A DNA stretch of 64,000 nucleotides from Coenobita brevimanus (GCA_032717465.1 CM064681.1:10699332-10763331); one strand, 5' to 3'; numbered from the stretch's first letter, positions 24,061 through 37,359 are shown. Program-made: numbers and translations. The notes: generated by a model not told the origin, from the letters alone.

Positions 24061-24342
24061 AGACTGAGGAAGGTGGAGTAATTACACTGGCCTGTATATA
24101 TCAAACCAATTTAGAGGTAATTAATTCAGAAAAAAATCCGAATATAGGAGGCCATTTAGTGCCTGATTTAAGCCCCCTATTGTACATCACAGCTTAATGA
24201 TGTAGTGGTGCTGTGTTGATTACCTGGCGAGGTGTGGGGGGAGGGGTGTTAGGGAGGGAGGGGAGGGAGGGTGGCATCAGAAAGACTAGACTCATATGGG
24301 ATGGCTTGGTTACTACTGACCTTGAAATAGCTTCAGTACAGC

Positions 24343-24458
<116 letters not shown>

Positions 24459-24576
24459 ATTTCTCCTACCGCCATACGATTTTTTTCAGCTCAAAAGAAA
24501 TTCCGTTTACCATAGGGTTGAAAGCAATCTTCACTAATTCCGCAGAAACAACAGCATCTTTTACACAATGTTCCTA

Positions 24577-24720
24577 ATGCCTCTAGACGATTTTATTCAG
24601 CTTGAGATAGAAGTTTAGCTGAGTAGAGGTCAGAAACAAGATGAATCCCTCTGCTACGATAGGGCTTCCATTGTCTGAAGAAAATCGCCTATCACTATAA
24701 AGAATTACATTGAAAGAACG
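24577..24720 (+). repeat. Copy of the AGACGATTTTATTCAG family
   Basis: Exact core TAGACGATTTTATTCAGCTT, then a diverged tail with CTGAAGAAAATCGCC. A weaker copy (CAGACAGATTTATGCAG) follows at about 24913. Confidence 0.6.
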
Positions 24721-25535
24721 TCATAGAACTCGAGTTATTACATTACAACTGCGTCACAACCACCACCCTACTCATCACATCACACGTCACCGTACTTTAT
24801 TTTCAAGCTGCCAGTGACACAATGAGTGTCCTGCATTTCGTTTAAGATAGAGTGATATTGAGCATTAGCCCTCTTAAATTAGATGGCTTCTTTTATTAAT
24901 CATGCCAACTCCAGACAGATTTATGCAGTTTAGAAGAGACCCTACCTGGTGATGGGATTAAGGAAGGCCATACCTCACTTCTCCAATCTCAAAGTCTTGT
25001 AAACTGAACAATATCGTCTAGAAATTGCATGAAGTAGCTCCTCACCACAGTTACCCATCTCATGCACCACAGTATCACAACAGAGACAGCTCTTGAACAT
25101 AGCCCAAACAAAGGATCTCCGAGTGCCACCATTCTTGTGGCCGATTTCTTGCAGTCCAGTGGGTTTACCTGTAGCTGAGTTTAGGGATGCAAGAACAACA
25201 ACAGCGAGTGAAGATGAGAGTTAAATGATCTTACGAAAAACTTCAATTGCCTATAGCCTTAATCCTGAGAGAGGTGGTCACAAACAAATCACCTCCACGT
25301 CGCGATGTCCTCTGCCACTTGGGTGTCCTTCCAACTCACCCCCTCTCTCATGTAATTCTCCACTCCATGCCTCCACCTCATCCTTAGTCTCCTTCTCTCC
25401 CACTCCACCTCCCTCACATACTCGTTTCCATTCAATTTCTTATTCTCCATCCTTAAAGTTTAAGAAGGTTCATGAATTCGCCAGTCCCTGAGTGCTGTGG
25501 AGGGTCTGTGCTGCGGTGGAGCCACGAGCTAAACT
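24721..25535. other. Unique interval, no gene recognised
   Basis: Ordinary sequence, pyrimidine-rich at 25290-25450. No gene identified. Confidence 0.45.
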
Positions 25536-25893
<358 letters not shown>

Positions 25894-25939
25894 AAACTAA
25901 GAGAATACAGGTTTGAACGGTGTACTGAAATCCCCGTTT

Positions 25940-26225
25940 GTTTCCACTCATAAAGAACCCATTTTGGCGCCATAACAAGAGCAACTCGTGCGTCCTAAAC
26001 GAACTTCGGCTCTGCATCAATACCTCCTTCAATTTCCAGAACCGTGAACCCTATGGACTTTGGCGCTGTGTCGAAACCCATGTATGCTTTTGAAGCCATG
26101 AGAGTACTGACTTTGGAAATATATCGGGAGTTCCATGAACGTCGTTAGCCATAGAGAACACAGCGCTGGCTGTAATGTTGCAATAAGATCCAAGTGTGGC
26201 TCCTAAGCCATCTAAATTATAAAGT
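25940..26225 (+). repeat. Decayed tandem array, period about 53 bp, part 1
   Basis: Four to five diverged units with shared words (GAACC..GAR.ACY..GGACTTTGGCGCTGT, TTTTGGCGCC, TGACTTTGG). The unit type matches the array at 26754-27150. Confidence 0.6.
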
Positions 26226-26230
26226 CAAGC

Positions 26231-26238
<8 letters not shown>

Positions 26239-26269
<31 letters not shown>
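26239..26269 (+). repeat. (GT)n microsatellite
   Basis: Short GT run inside the satellite region; a second, shorter one lies at about 26682-26701. Confidence 0.95.
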
Positions 26270-26270
<1 letters not shown>

Positions 26271-26288
26271 TAGCTGTGCGTTTATCCC

Positions 26289-26635
26289 TTCTTTCAAGGA
26301 AACAGTAATAGATATCAACCTGATTCTTTTTGCATTAGGTCGCGGTAAGTCCAGGGAGTGTTAGAAAAATACCAAACAAAAGTTTTGGCTATCTTGCGCT
26401 GCGAAACAGTGCGAAATTGTCGGAAAGCGTGACTCGCAAAATTATGCGATAATAATCTGTTTCTTTCACGAAAACGATAACAGATGTCGACTCAAATATT
26501 TTTGCATTGGGTCGGGGTAAGTCAAGGAAGTGTCAGAAAACTGCCAAACGAAAATTTTGGCGTTCGCGTGCTACACGATGTCGAAGTCATGACATGCGAA
26601 AATATGCAAAAAATGATTCTTTCGACTTTTTGGTC
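26289..26635 (+). repeat. Diverged tandem duplication, period 172 bp
   Basis: TTCTTTC begins unit 1 at 26289 and unit 2 at 26461. TTTTTGCATTRGGTCGSGGT recurs at the same 172-bp spacing, followed in both by AAGTC.AGGRAGTGT and CCAAACRAAA. A third start (GATTCTTTCGAC) near 26616 is truncated. Confidence 0.8.
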
Positions 26636-26753
26636 AGAACTGGTCTTTGTGGGCTCAGTAACGGTACTGAAACAATTTTTTTTTGTGTGTGTGTGTGTGT
26701 GGAGAGGCTATTAGTTAGTTTCGCAAAATTTTCGGGCAAACACTAGTAATAAA

Positions 26754-27150
26754 TACAATGTTGGGTGCTGCTTCGTCACTCCCACAAGCTTTCTGTACCT
26801 CGCGAACGGGATTTGGTGTTGTATAGACACCCCCGCGAGCTTTCAGAGCCTCGAAAATAAGTTTTGTGTTGTACTGACATCTTTAGTTTTCAAAGCCTCC
26901 GGCATACGGAGTTTGATGTTACATTGAGGCTACCTTGAACTTTCCGAACCTATAGAATACTCGGTTTGCTGTTACACTGCGACATACGAAATATTTTTTA
27001 AGGCAAAAATGCTGGTATTGGCGTTGTACCACGACCCACACGAGCCTGTAAAGCGTGCAAGAATACCGGATTTTGTGTGGTAAGTACATCCACTCGAGGT
27101 GTTCCAAGCAAAGTAGATTACTGGCTTTGGGTTGTAATGGGACCCTTGCA
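26754..27150 (+). repeat. Decayed tandem array, period about 53 bp, part 2
   Basis: Seven units of 51-55 bp can be aligned on the words CACGAGCTTTC, ACCTCGAGAATAC and TTTGGTGTTGTACTGAGAC, all in the same order. Neighbouring units are only moderately similar, so the array is old and not currently homogenising. Confidence 0.7.
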
Positions 27151-27299
27151 TTCGGTCCGCTGGTTAGGGTAGGGGTGGCGACGAGGGGAGGGCGTGTCGG
27201 GTATTAGGCTAATGAACAGTGATGAATCGCAGGTGACCCAGGTGCTACGCCTGAGTTTACCGCACCTTTGTTGTTCATTGTTTTATGAAGGTCTGAATG

Positions 27300-28090
27300 T
27301 AAGTGATACTGCCCGCCTTGCTGCCACCACTGCCTGCCCTACTACCGCCTCTGCTTGCCTTAATGGCACCACTGCCTGCGTAAATGCCACGAGTGCCAGC
27401 CATCCTAGCACCAGTGCCTGCCTTACTGCAACCACAGTCTGCCTCAGTACCACTCGTGCCTAGCTCACTGCCACCAATCCTTGCCTCATGGCCACCATTA
27501 TCTGCATTATTACAACCACTGTCAGCATTACTGCCACCACTGTCTGCATCATTACCATCACTGCCTGCATCATTACCACCACTGCTGGCCTCACTGCCAC
27601 TGCTGCCTGCCTTACCACCACCTCTACCTGCATCACTACCACCACTCCTTCCTTACTTCTTGCCTTGCTTCAGCCACCGCCTCCCTTACTATTACCTCTG
27701 CTGCCTTACTGCTATCGCTGCCTGCCTCAATACTATCTCTTCCTGGCTTACTATTTACACTGCTTGCCTTACTACCATCCCTGCCTGCCTCACTTCCACT
27801 ACTGCTGAATCATGGCACAGTTCCCTGCCTCATTGCTACTCTTTACTGCTTCGTTATCACAATTGCCAGCCTAATTGCCATAATTCTGTGTTTCACTGTC
27901 ATCACTGTTTCCTGACTCCCACAGCTGCCTGCCTCTCTACCACCACCGTCTACCTCATACCTCGCTTCCACCACTACCTGCCTCATTGCCACCCCTGCCT
28001 GCCTCTCAGTCACCACTGCCCCATTCCCAATCCTCAGTACAGTACAACCACAAGTGCTGTCATTACTACCATCGCCTCTTTGTCTTCCTA
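27300..28090 (+). repeat. 21-bp minisatellite (ACTGCCTGCATCATTACCACC-like)
   Basis: Most units are 21 bp, with the consensus CTGCCTGCMTYAYTACCACC. Because 21 is a multiple of three, several frames stay open for hundreds of bases (Cys/Leu/His/Thr/Ala repeats). No start context or flanking exon supports a protein, so I call it a minisatellite. Confidence 0.8.
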
Positions 28091-28860
28091 CCTCATATAC
28101 ACTGGTGGGCATCATACGGGAATCCTAAGCACTGAGTGTGGCTATACGTGCTTTGCTTCTAATATTTACCCTTTAGTACGATGACTTATTGCAGTGTTGT
28201 TCTCAATCATCTATTTTTATACAGCTTTGGATTGATCTCTCGTATTACAGGAATTAGACGCAAACACCCCAAAAATTATTCAACAGCTTTATTCAGCTGT
28301 AGAAGTGAAAGGGTTAACTTATGTTGTATAAAACCTCTCCAGTTGGAAGCATTGCCCTAACGTTCATTAATTCATCTGTAGATTGGAGGAATATGGAAAA
28401 GACGCTTTGAACGTGTAATGGTGAATCCCTCCACTACCTGGGTTTAATTTCCACACCTGGGTTTAATATCCTCACTGGTTTAACTTTGCACAATTTTTCT
28501 CCTAAATCGCTCTTATTCTCTATCCACCCTCTCTTCGCTCTCTTTTTTCCCACGACACACGCGTAGGTGGTCTTCCTATATAGCACTCTTGCCTCTCGCT
28601 TTAATGACATTGACCGTTTCTCGTCACATTACTTGCTTGCTTTCTCAGTACTTGTCTCATCCATCACATCTAACGACCTGCTTTCGTCTCGTACCTTCAC
28701 TCTAATGCTTCTGTTAACTGGGGTTTTATATTTAATCTTTAAGTATTCTGTTATCTGGGCGCATATTTTTACTCACGCCCATTTATCACTTGCATACTAT
28801 CATTTATTTACGTGTAGGATACCTATCTTTTCCGCCTATATTGCGTATTCATATTAAAGA
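28091..28860. other. Unique interval, no gene recognised
   Basis: AT-rich. A weak copy of the family core (CAGCTTTATTCAGCTGTAGA) lies at about 28280. A 96-codon hydrophobic frame at 28567-28857 has no recognisable family. Confidence 0.45.
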
Positions 28861-28879
28861 AGAAAATTGATGTGCAGGA

Positions 28880-29063
28880 ATAAAGAAAGCCTTGATACCT
28901 GGAAAAAGAAGATGCAGTGAGGGGGTGCTGAAAGGAGGAGTAGCAAATACATGGTTGAGAGGGCGTGTAACTGAGACAAATGGGCGTAGAACACGAGGAA
29001 GACCTAGGAGAAAGTGGGTAAATGAGATAGATGCAGCGCGGGGTTACTGGAGGGTATGAGAAT
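28880..29063 (+). pseudogene. Possible retroelement ORF2 C-terminal scrap
   Basis: The frame around 28961-29059 reads GRVTETNGRRTRGRPRRKW and then VNEIDAARGYW before a stop. GRPRRKW..EI is the type of basic motif that ends many non-LTR ORF2 proteins (compare 7.6 and 50.5 kb here). The stretch upstream (GVLKGGVANTWLRG) stays open but is not recognisable. This is a weak call on one motif. Confidence 0.4.
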
Positions 29064-29215
29064 GCATGGAATGAATGAATGGATACTGACGCAGCAGGGC
29101 AACTTTCAAAAGAGGTTTGACCCCAGTGTTAGGCCACTAGGCTTATTACTACCCATGTGTCTTACTGCCTGTGCATGTGCATATAATTATATAGTCTTAT
29201 TTTCATACACAAATA

Positions 29216-29218
<3 letters not shown>

Positions 29219-29293
<75 letters not shown>

Positions 29294-29305
29294 GATAGAT
29301 AGATA
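29219..29305 (+). repeat. Compound (CA)n(TA)n(GATA)n microsatellite
   Basis: CA to about 29253, TA to about 29290, then AGACAGATAGATAGATA. Confidence 0.97.
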
Positions 29306-30690
29306 AAACAATATGTTAGTTGGAAGTATATTGAATGACAGCCTACTCCTTCAAACTGCAATTGTTTGTTGTTTAGTCAAGGAGAGAAAGCTATAGTTTG
29401 TGCAGGACAATGACATAACTGTACAGTAGGCCGCATATTGTGAGGGATAATAATTACAAAAATAATTATTGCTGCTGAATATTAGTGTTGGTTGAACATT
29501 CCATGGCAAATAAAAAAAAAACTTTTCGAAGGTAATATCTGCCCGTCATAAATGGTGACTATTAATGTCGAGAAACTGGCGTCTTTGTAGAGCAAGGGGA
29601 CGTAACAATGCGACCGGCACACGCTGCTGTGGCGCATGCTATACTTCCTACAACATAGTAAATGAGGGGATTGCACCTGAAGCAGTTATTCTCATCTGAT
29701 TAATGTTCCCTTAAAGATCAACGAGTCTTGCTCATTTGTCTCTACGTCATGTGAACATGAGAAACAAGGTTAACATGGTGAAGCTGAGTGGCTCATCAAT
29801 CATAGCTTACAGTCTCAGCCTCAGTAATGATTAATGCTTGTTAATAACAGTAGAACTGTGCACTGTATCTTGCAAAATACACCTGAATAGTTATCTTTTT
29901 ATAACATTGAGTCTATCCTCAATACGAACATTTCCAAGTGCTTTACCTCTCAATCTTTTTATTTTCCCAGCTGAAATTGTTTCATTTACAACACTTTATT
30001 AACAATTTTACATTCATGTCAGACAAAAAATAATTTCTATTTCAGGGCTGGTGAAAATTTTACAAGATATATCCAAGATTTTTGACTCTACCATAAACAT
30101 TTATTATCTAAGCAGCCCTCCTTCAGTTTCTCTCCTCAACCCATTCTTACAGGTTCCATTTTTTCACTCTTCTTTCCTTAGAGCTATCGATTGTAGTGTT
30201 TCACAGATGTTGTCTTCTTTCGCCAACTCCGTTCCTGTAATTCGTTAACAACCTTCTAGTCCTTTCACCAAGGGTGATGACTCTAACCTTCACTTTACCA
30301 ATTGTTTCTTAAACATCCATCACTGTAGTGACTACCGACTCTCATGATAAGGCTGTAGTGCACCAGTATTCTGAACTGTAAATTAATCATGGTTAGTGCA
30401 AAGAAAACTTTGCTTAATAAAATGTATCAAAACTTTCTTTTTATCCATAGATGTATATTCCCCAAACTATTCCACAAGACTGCTCTCTTATACAAATTTC
30501 AGTTATTTATCTATCAGATTACTTAGTGTCTCTCATCTCCGTGTACTTCATTGAAGGGATCACACATCTTTTATCATCCTGCAAAATCAGTTTTTCAGTG
30601 ACTGGGGGTGCCAAGCCGACTATTGTATCATCATCCTTGCCTAGTTTCTGCCTTTGTATATAAGATTATAAATCTTGTACAGAGCAGAGC
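29306..30690. other. AT-rich unique interval, no gene recognised
   Basis: No coding or RNA signal that I can defend over about 1.4 kb. Confidence 0.5.
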
Positions 30691-30697
30691 TCATGTG

Positions 30698-30716
30698 CGC
30701 GCGCGTGCGTGCGTGC

Positions 30717-30788
<72 letters not shown>
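30698..30788 (+). repeat. (GCGT)n to (GT)n microsatellite
   Basis: GCGC/GCGT tetranucleotides grade into a pure GT run of about 70 bp. Confidence 0.97.
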
Positions 30789-30791
<3 letters not shown>

Positions 30792-31238
30792 ATACACTTG
30801 TATTAGTACACACGCACGCATACACATACTCTCTACCATGTCCCTTTAATTCTTTCCCCCAAATTCGAAGCACACACATGCTTGTCACGCACGCACTCAC
30901 TTTCTCATGTCCTCTTAGTTGCGAGTACAGGTAGGAGGAGAAGGCCCGTGAAACTGTGTGGGAAATGAGGCGGGGAAGGGGCGGGTCATGTCTTGAGCAG
31001 ATGACTGATCATTTCCCTCACGCTGCTTCGTAATCCAGTACTTATCTCTTCACCTCCTTCGTATACCTGTCGCATCCTCATATCAGTTTTGGTTCTCCTG
31101 TCTTCTGTTATCCTTTTCTCTTCCTTTCTCCATCGCTACGGGTCATTTCCACTCGTACTACGGTGTAATACAATACTTACCTACTTGTGTCAGCGTCACT
31201 TCATTACACCCATGCTGGTAGAGAGAGAAAGGGTGTTA
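30789..31238. other. Unique interval, no gene recognised
   Basis: Ordinary sequence between two GT tracts. Nothing identified. Confidence 0.45.
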
Positions 31239-31310
<72 letters not shown>

Positions 31311-31990
31311 CGAAATAACTCAAGAAGCCGGTTTTTAATACCATCCGACCAAACTTGGAGAAAGGGATGAGGGTAATGCAGATATGAAGTAATTCAGTTT
31401 TGAGAGCAAGCAGTACAAGGGCAAGGTTAAAGGACAAGGTTAAAGGTCATTTCGTCTGCGTGACTCTCAGGAAAATAACTCAAACCTTTTTAATCGAATT
31501 TTTTTCAAACTTCTTACAAAAGTTAAGGTCAGCCAAGATGTGTACCTATAGTTTTTTTTAGAACAATAGCCCAAAAGTCAAAGTCACCACAATCAGTTTT
31601 ATATGATTTAGTCCAGACTCTGCAGAAGGGTTGAATATAAGTAATCATTGAATGGGTCTGATTTTGAGAACAATCAGTCAATGGTCAGTGTCACAGTAAA
31701 AGGTCAAAGGTCAACGTCACCAACAACTCAAGCAATTTTTTATTTGAAGCAAACTCATTGGACGCGTTAAGAGTCAGGAAACAACGAACGAATTCAGTTT
31801 CAAGGACTGTCAGCTGAATTTCAAAGACACAGACGAAAGTCAAAAGCTGACCCGGCTGCCGGTGTGTAAAGAAAATATATAACTTTGATCTGATTTGGAT
31901 AAACCTTTATGGATGAACTGAGATCAAGATCACAAGACAAAATCACATATTCGGCCCTTTGACCAGTTGGTGGTCTCGGGTGCTGCACTG
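31239..31990 (+). repeat. GT-headed AGGTCA dispersed element, copy 1
   Basis: A GT run (31239-31307) leads directly into AAATAACTCAAGAAGCC and CCGACCAAACTTGGAGAAAG. Four to five diverged subunits of about 110-155 bp follow, each with an AAACTT/CTGCAGAAGGGTTGA block and AGGTCA words. The perfect direct repeat AGGTCAAAGGTCA is at 31701-31713. The element ends near AATCACATATTCGGCCCTTT. All of these, including the GT head and the ending, recur in the same order at 43607-44130. I recall similar sequence from other marine invertebrates, but cannot verify that here. No coding capacity. Confidence 0.7.
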
Positions 31991-31992
31991 AG

Positions 31993-31996
<4 letters not shown>

Positions 31997-32063
<67 letters not shown>
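31997..32063 (+). repeat. (CT)n microsatellite
   Basis: Pure CT run of about 67 bp immediately after the AGGTCA element. Confidence 0.97.
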
Positions 32064-32069
<6 letters not shown>

Positions 32070-32475
32070 TTTCCTCCGTATTCCTACCTATCTTCTTCAT
32101 CCCCTTTTATTTTCTCATTCCTTCCCATCCTTTTCATTCCAAACTTTTTTCACATTTTGTCTCTTTTCGTTACTTTCTGTTTCACAATTTCTATTTCTCC
32201 TTCACTTTTTCTCTGTCTCATTCTTTCTCTTACTTCATTTCTTATTCCCTTAATCTCTTGCTCATTTTTCCCTCAATTCTTCATAACCTCCCTTTTATCC
32301 ACTGTTCCCCCTTTTCTCCCTCATCCTTTTTCTTCCTCCTTCACTCCCCTCTCCTTCTTATCTTACCCTCCCTTCGACTCTAACCTCACCTCCCCATCTA
32401 TTCCCCCTTAGTCTCTCCTCTTTCCTCTCCACTTCTCTCTCCCTCCGTCTCTCCCTGCTCCTCCTTACCTCCCCC
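32064..32475 (+). repeat. Polypyrimidine block
   Basis: C/T-rich continuation of the CT tract. Frames are Ser/Phe/Leu runs. Confidence 0.85.
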
Positions 32476-32579
32476 AATCCGGGTGACACAAGGAGAACTT
32501 CGCATGTCTGACACAGTGTTTTTGTCGCGTAGCTCTGGTGAGGCTGAGGTAATTTGGGTGGCCAGGTAATGTCTGCGTC

Positions 32580-33130
32580 AGGTGAAGGGAAGGGACAGTG
32601 GTGGTGGGGGTGATGGGGGAGGTGACTGGTATGAGATGTGAAGGGAAACTGTCGGGTGAGAGAGGAGAAAGACAGGGGTGATGGGGTGAGGGGGATAGAG
32701 ATAAGAGGAAGGAGCGTGGGTGATAGGGAATGAGCAAGGGAGGGGAAACAACTGGTGTAGTAAGAAGGAAAGCAGTGGAGATAGAGATGGATAAAGAAGG
32801 AAAGATGGAGGGGCGAAGAGGAAAGGTGTTAATGGTTGGGTGGGGAGAGAAAAGGAAGGCAAAAGATATGAGAAACAAGACAGGCAGATGCAGGGAATGA
32901 GAAAGGAGGCTGATGAGTAATGAACTGCAGAGACAAACAAAAGGAGAGGAATGGATGGAAGGATTGATGGAGAGAGAAGGGTGGAAGGAGCGATGGATGG
33001 GAGGAGGGAGGTGGAAGGGAGGAGTGGATGGGAGGAGAGAGGTGGAAGGGAGGATTGGATGGGAGGAGACAGGTGGCAGGGAAGAGTGGAGGGAAAGAAA
33101 GGGATGGGATGTACGATGGAGGGGATGGTG
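32580..33130 (+). repeat. Purine-rich block with 32-bp minisatellite
   Basis: GGGATGGG/AGGGAGG sequence. From about 32994 to 33090 three units of 32 bp (GGATGGGAGGAGRGAGGTGG) are in tandem. Confidence 0.8.
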
Positions 33131-35700
33131 ATGGTCAGGATCCTAGTGGAGTCTGCTTAACATGCCCACAGTGACGCCACAACCTGGTATTTAACTTGTA
33201 GAGGAGAAGGCCGAAAGGGTTGGAGTAAGCTCCTTGGTGGGTAGGCTAGCTTTACCCTTTGAGCCCCCTGACGTACTGTTTATATGGTTTTTGACTCTAG
33301 ATGAATGTACCTGTGTTTAATTCATGAGACCTCTACTATTTAAGGGGTTTACGAAGGCTATAAAGCTATATCTAACTCCAGCGGTGGAAGTCCGACCTAA
33401 GGTAATTAAACTCATGGTGTTAGCAAGAATTAAAGAAAAAAGCCATGCCATTGCATTAGGGAGGTTAAAGAAAAAATAAATATGAATGTGGAGATGAGAG
33501 AAGAGTATTTATATGGAAGACAGGTGGCTATCACTGAAATTAGCAATGGAAAGGAAATTGCGCACGTGTTATGAGAGAAAGGTAAGCAGGTAATAAATAT
33601 CTGAACATAGATAGATGGGGAGATACAGTATATGAATTGTATCGGTCAAAATTCTCATCTTCTTATGCAAATGTTCGATAATCAACCCTTTCACCCAAGA
33701 ACACAATGATTTTATTTTCATTTCTTATTCTTGAGACCCCGATGCTAGTTTAATTTAGCTAAAGAAGCAATGTCGTGGTGCCAAGACCAGATTCGAGTAT
33801 AATCCTGTTTACTCTTTCAGGACGATAACTCCCCTTAAAATTAAAGTTGCTGCGACCAGTAGCCTTACTAAGATGAAGAGCAGTCATGCTGTTGGGAAGA
33901 AGTTGATGAATTCTGAAGATAATGTGAAAAAGTTAGTGAAAGAAACACTATTTAACTCGGAAGCTGATTCTTTTTTTATTTCTTTTTTATGTAATGTTAC
34001 CGAGGTGCTGGACAAAGACACCGTCCCCAGATGGCACTAACGTAACTGGATGGCACCAATGTCCTCTTATACAAACGTCTCTCATTTTCTCCCTATACCC
34101 CCAAAGGAAGAAAGGATTAGAAACTGTCTCCATAAACTCTTTCACAACCTAATTTCACTTCCTAACCTGACTAAATGTGCTTGTAAATAGCAATAATTGA
34201 AGAATAATGTCATCGGATATAAGGGGCTCAAGTCTTAACCCACCCAACCTCTTAGATACCGATTTATCAAGGAGGCTGGTATGGTAATTCCAAGGAAAGT
34301 CTCAAGAAATGAAGATACAATGAAAGAGAGGAAGACTATGTAGCATTCTCTTCTATTAGTGGAAAAAAAAAATCCATGTGATTGAGAGACGTAAGCTGCA
34401 AGACTTCCTCAAATCATGTAAGGTATGGTAGTGTGTAGATGGGAGCATAATTCTGAAGCATTGAAATTGATTTTTTTTCTGCCCTAATAAAAAATAACAC
34501 ACACACTAAAAGTTATCCATGACATAGTTTCATTGTGCTTGTGTTATAGTGACTGTAATGATAGATAGAGACATCGTTGGAGAAATGAAAGTTGAAATCA
34601 TTAGCATTCGTTAACATGACCAGGTGTACAGTTCAGGATAATTGATGACGTGAAAGAAGAGAGCTGGTGAAGAGGGAGAGTCATGACGATAATGTATGTT
34701 GAAAATAGTTATAGAAAATCAATAAATAACAGTCACTATCATTATTACTGACTGAAAATATATGTGGTGCGAAAGTTATAGGAACACTGAAAGGAACACA
34801 TAAACTGAAAATAGTTAACACATCCTCATCAGCAGCAGCAGCATCAAGTATCATTATCATCATCAATCCACCCCCTCACTTATTTTTTCTCTGCAGGTGA
34901 GCTGCCGTAGGGTTAAGAGATCAAGAAAAACGAAAGAATATGATAGTGACAGAACAATCAACAGTATACTAATTGAAATGGGCCACATATCCATCCATTC
35001 ACCACTCAAGCCCCGGAATCCTTGCCCCAGCTCATAGGTATATAATTATCTTTCAGAGTCAATCCGGCGACTGTCTCGTTAAAAAGGGAGTGCCAGACCT
35101 TTGTTATGCATTCCTCTAAACAAAATCCATCCAACTACCTCGAGCTGATGTATATAGTAACTTAGAGAAAACCTCAAAACTGAAGTGCTAAATATTCGTG
35201 GAAAGAGAGGAAGAAGGTAATAAGAGGTGCAACTCAGATTTAATTAAGATAGATAAGGAAAAAAAAAAGATTGTAAGAAAAATTCAAGTGATCTGGTGGT
35301 TGCGAAACAAAGGAGGATGAGGATGAGGAGGAGGAGTATCCTGTTATTAGCCCTGCATTACAGACGTGACTACTGACAGTGAACACCACGGAAGGAGTGA
35401 GGGCGGGATAGAAAGAGAAAGCCTGAACTGAGATGGGGCTGACGGAAAAGAAGCTCTGCAGGTGAAATGAGAGATGAACTGCGTATGACGGAGAGAAAGG
35501 GATGAAGTAAGAGAGAAAGGAATGGGTAGTGGAAAATGCATCACTATGTAAAAAGTTGAAAGTGAGGAGAAAGGAAAAAGGTACAGAGAAGAAAGGTAAT
35601 TTAGATAGCCAGTAGCCATCAGATTAGACTTGAACGAGGAACTAGCGGAGAGAAGAAGGGAGAAGTAGATCGATGTTTATGTGTGAGAAAAAGAAAGAAT
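33131..35700. other. Unique interval, no gene recognised
   Basis: Mostly AT-rich sequence over 2.5 kb without a recognisable gene. A stretch at about 33345-33400 (GCTATATCTAACTCCAGCGG) resembles 44311-44340 and may be part of a dispersed repeat. Confidence 0.45.
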
Positions 35701-35702
35701 CA

Positions 35703-35925
35703 ATGTCTGGAATCCTGCAAATCGTCCCTTACAATAAATGAAAAACGATACACAGCCAAAAACAAGACCCGTTTATTTCGAGACGCATGAACACGTAGCA
35801 TTTCAAAGACACAGACAAGAGGGCTATTCCAGAGGCGACCAGTAGTGTAAAGGAGGGCCTGAAAATACCAATTAACTCTTGTATTAAAAGGTTGGACAGA
35901 CAAAAGACGAAAGCGTGCAGACAAA
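35703..35925 (-). pseudogene. Divergent Jockey-like retroelement C-terminal remnant
   Basis: The minus-strand frame (35960-35700) contains FNTRVNWYFQALLYTTGRLW and then NSPLVCVF. This aligns with FNARVDRYSQSFIYATGQLW and NCLPLSVF in the retroelement end at 60.5 kb. It is a different, more diverged subfamily because the following sequence (VHASRNKRVLFL) does not match. No RT motifs are present and no poly(A) tail is visible. Confidence rests on about 25 aligned residues. Confidence 0.55.
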
Positions 35926-36113
35926 CTGGTAAAGAAAATGGAAAGGGCCGGAAAATACATCTTGAGAAGCCTAGGTTGTCTTCTGCCAGAGCGAGACGTA
36001 ACTAAAATACTGAGGCGTCACTAACCTGGGTCAAGAACAATCAATGGTGCCAACTCTTGAATCAAAGAGGAAGGGTGCGTTGCTCCACCTGGTTCTCTCA
36101 ATAGTTTAGATTT

Positions 36114-36713
<600 letters not shown>

Positions 36714-36929
36714 AACAGGACCACAGCAACACAGAACAACAATAATAAAGACGTACTTATCCATGTGAAACAGTTAAAAAAAAATCTCGCCAAAGGAGGA
36801 CGCGAGAGAGGCTGGAGAGAGAAAGGGAGGCGGGAGATGGAGGGAGTGATGGAGTGATGGAGGGGCTGGAGTGAGGGAGTCGCTATTAACTTCAGTGCAG
36901 GAGAAAGTACAGAGTGAGGGAGAAACATC

Positions 36930-36942
36930 GATAGTCACTGGC

Positions 36943-36992
<50 letters not shown>
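36930..36992 (+). repeat. (GA)n microsatellite
   Basis: GA run with two single-base interruptions. Flanking sequence from 36800 to 37195 is also purine-rich. Confidence 0.95.
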
Positions 36993-37327
36993 GTCATGAA
37001 GGATCCACGAAAAATATAAGGAAAGCAAAACGAAGTATAAACGAATGGGGGACGAAAGGAGACGAGGGAAGAAGAAGGATGGGGAGACACGAGAGAGATA
37101 AGGTGATGAGAGTCGTGTCAGGGAGTGAGTGAGAGATGAGGGGGATGATGAGGGGGGTGAGACATGGAGGGGGGTGGGGGAGAGGGGGGGGATGCAGTGT
37201 GGTCAGTCACGTGTGTATTGGCCACGACCTCAGCTGAGTACGACACCCCCCCCCATTTCCTATCATTTTCTCTGTTTCAGTTGGTTAGACTTTTCTCGAT
37301 TTTCTTTATCCACGTCCAGTTTCATTT

Positions 37328-37330
<3 letters not shown>

Positions 37331-37359
<29 letters not shown>
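37331..37359 (+). repeat. (CT)n microsatellite
   Basis: Pure CT run of about 29 bp. Confidence 0.95.

Noticed and set aside
27300..28090. Secreted or structural repeat protein gene (Cys/His/Thr-rich)
   Set aside because: Minisatellite with a 21-bp unit; no signal peptide, no consistent frame use, and the opposite strand is open too.
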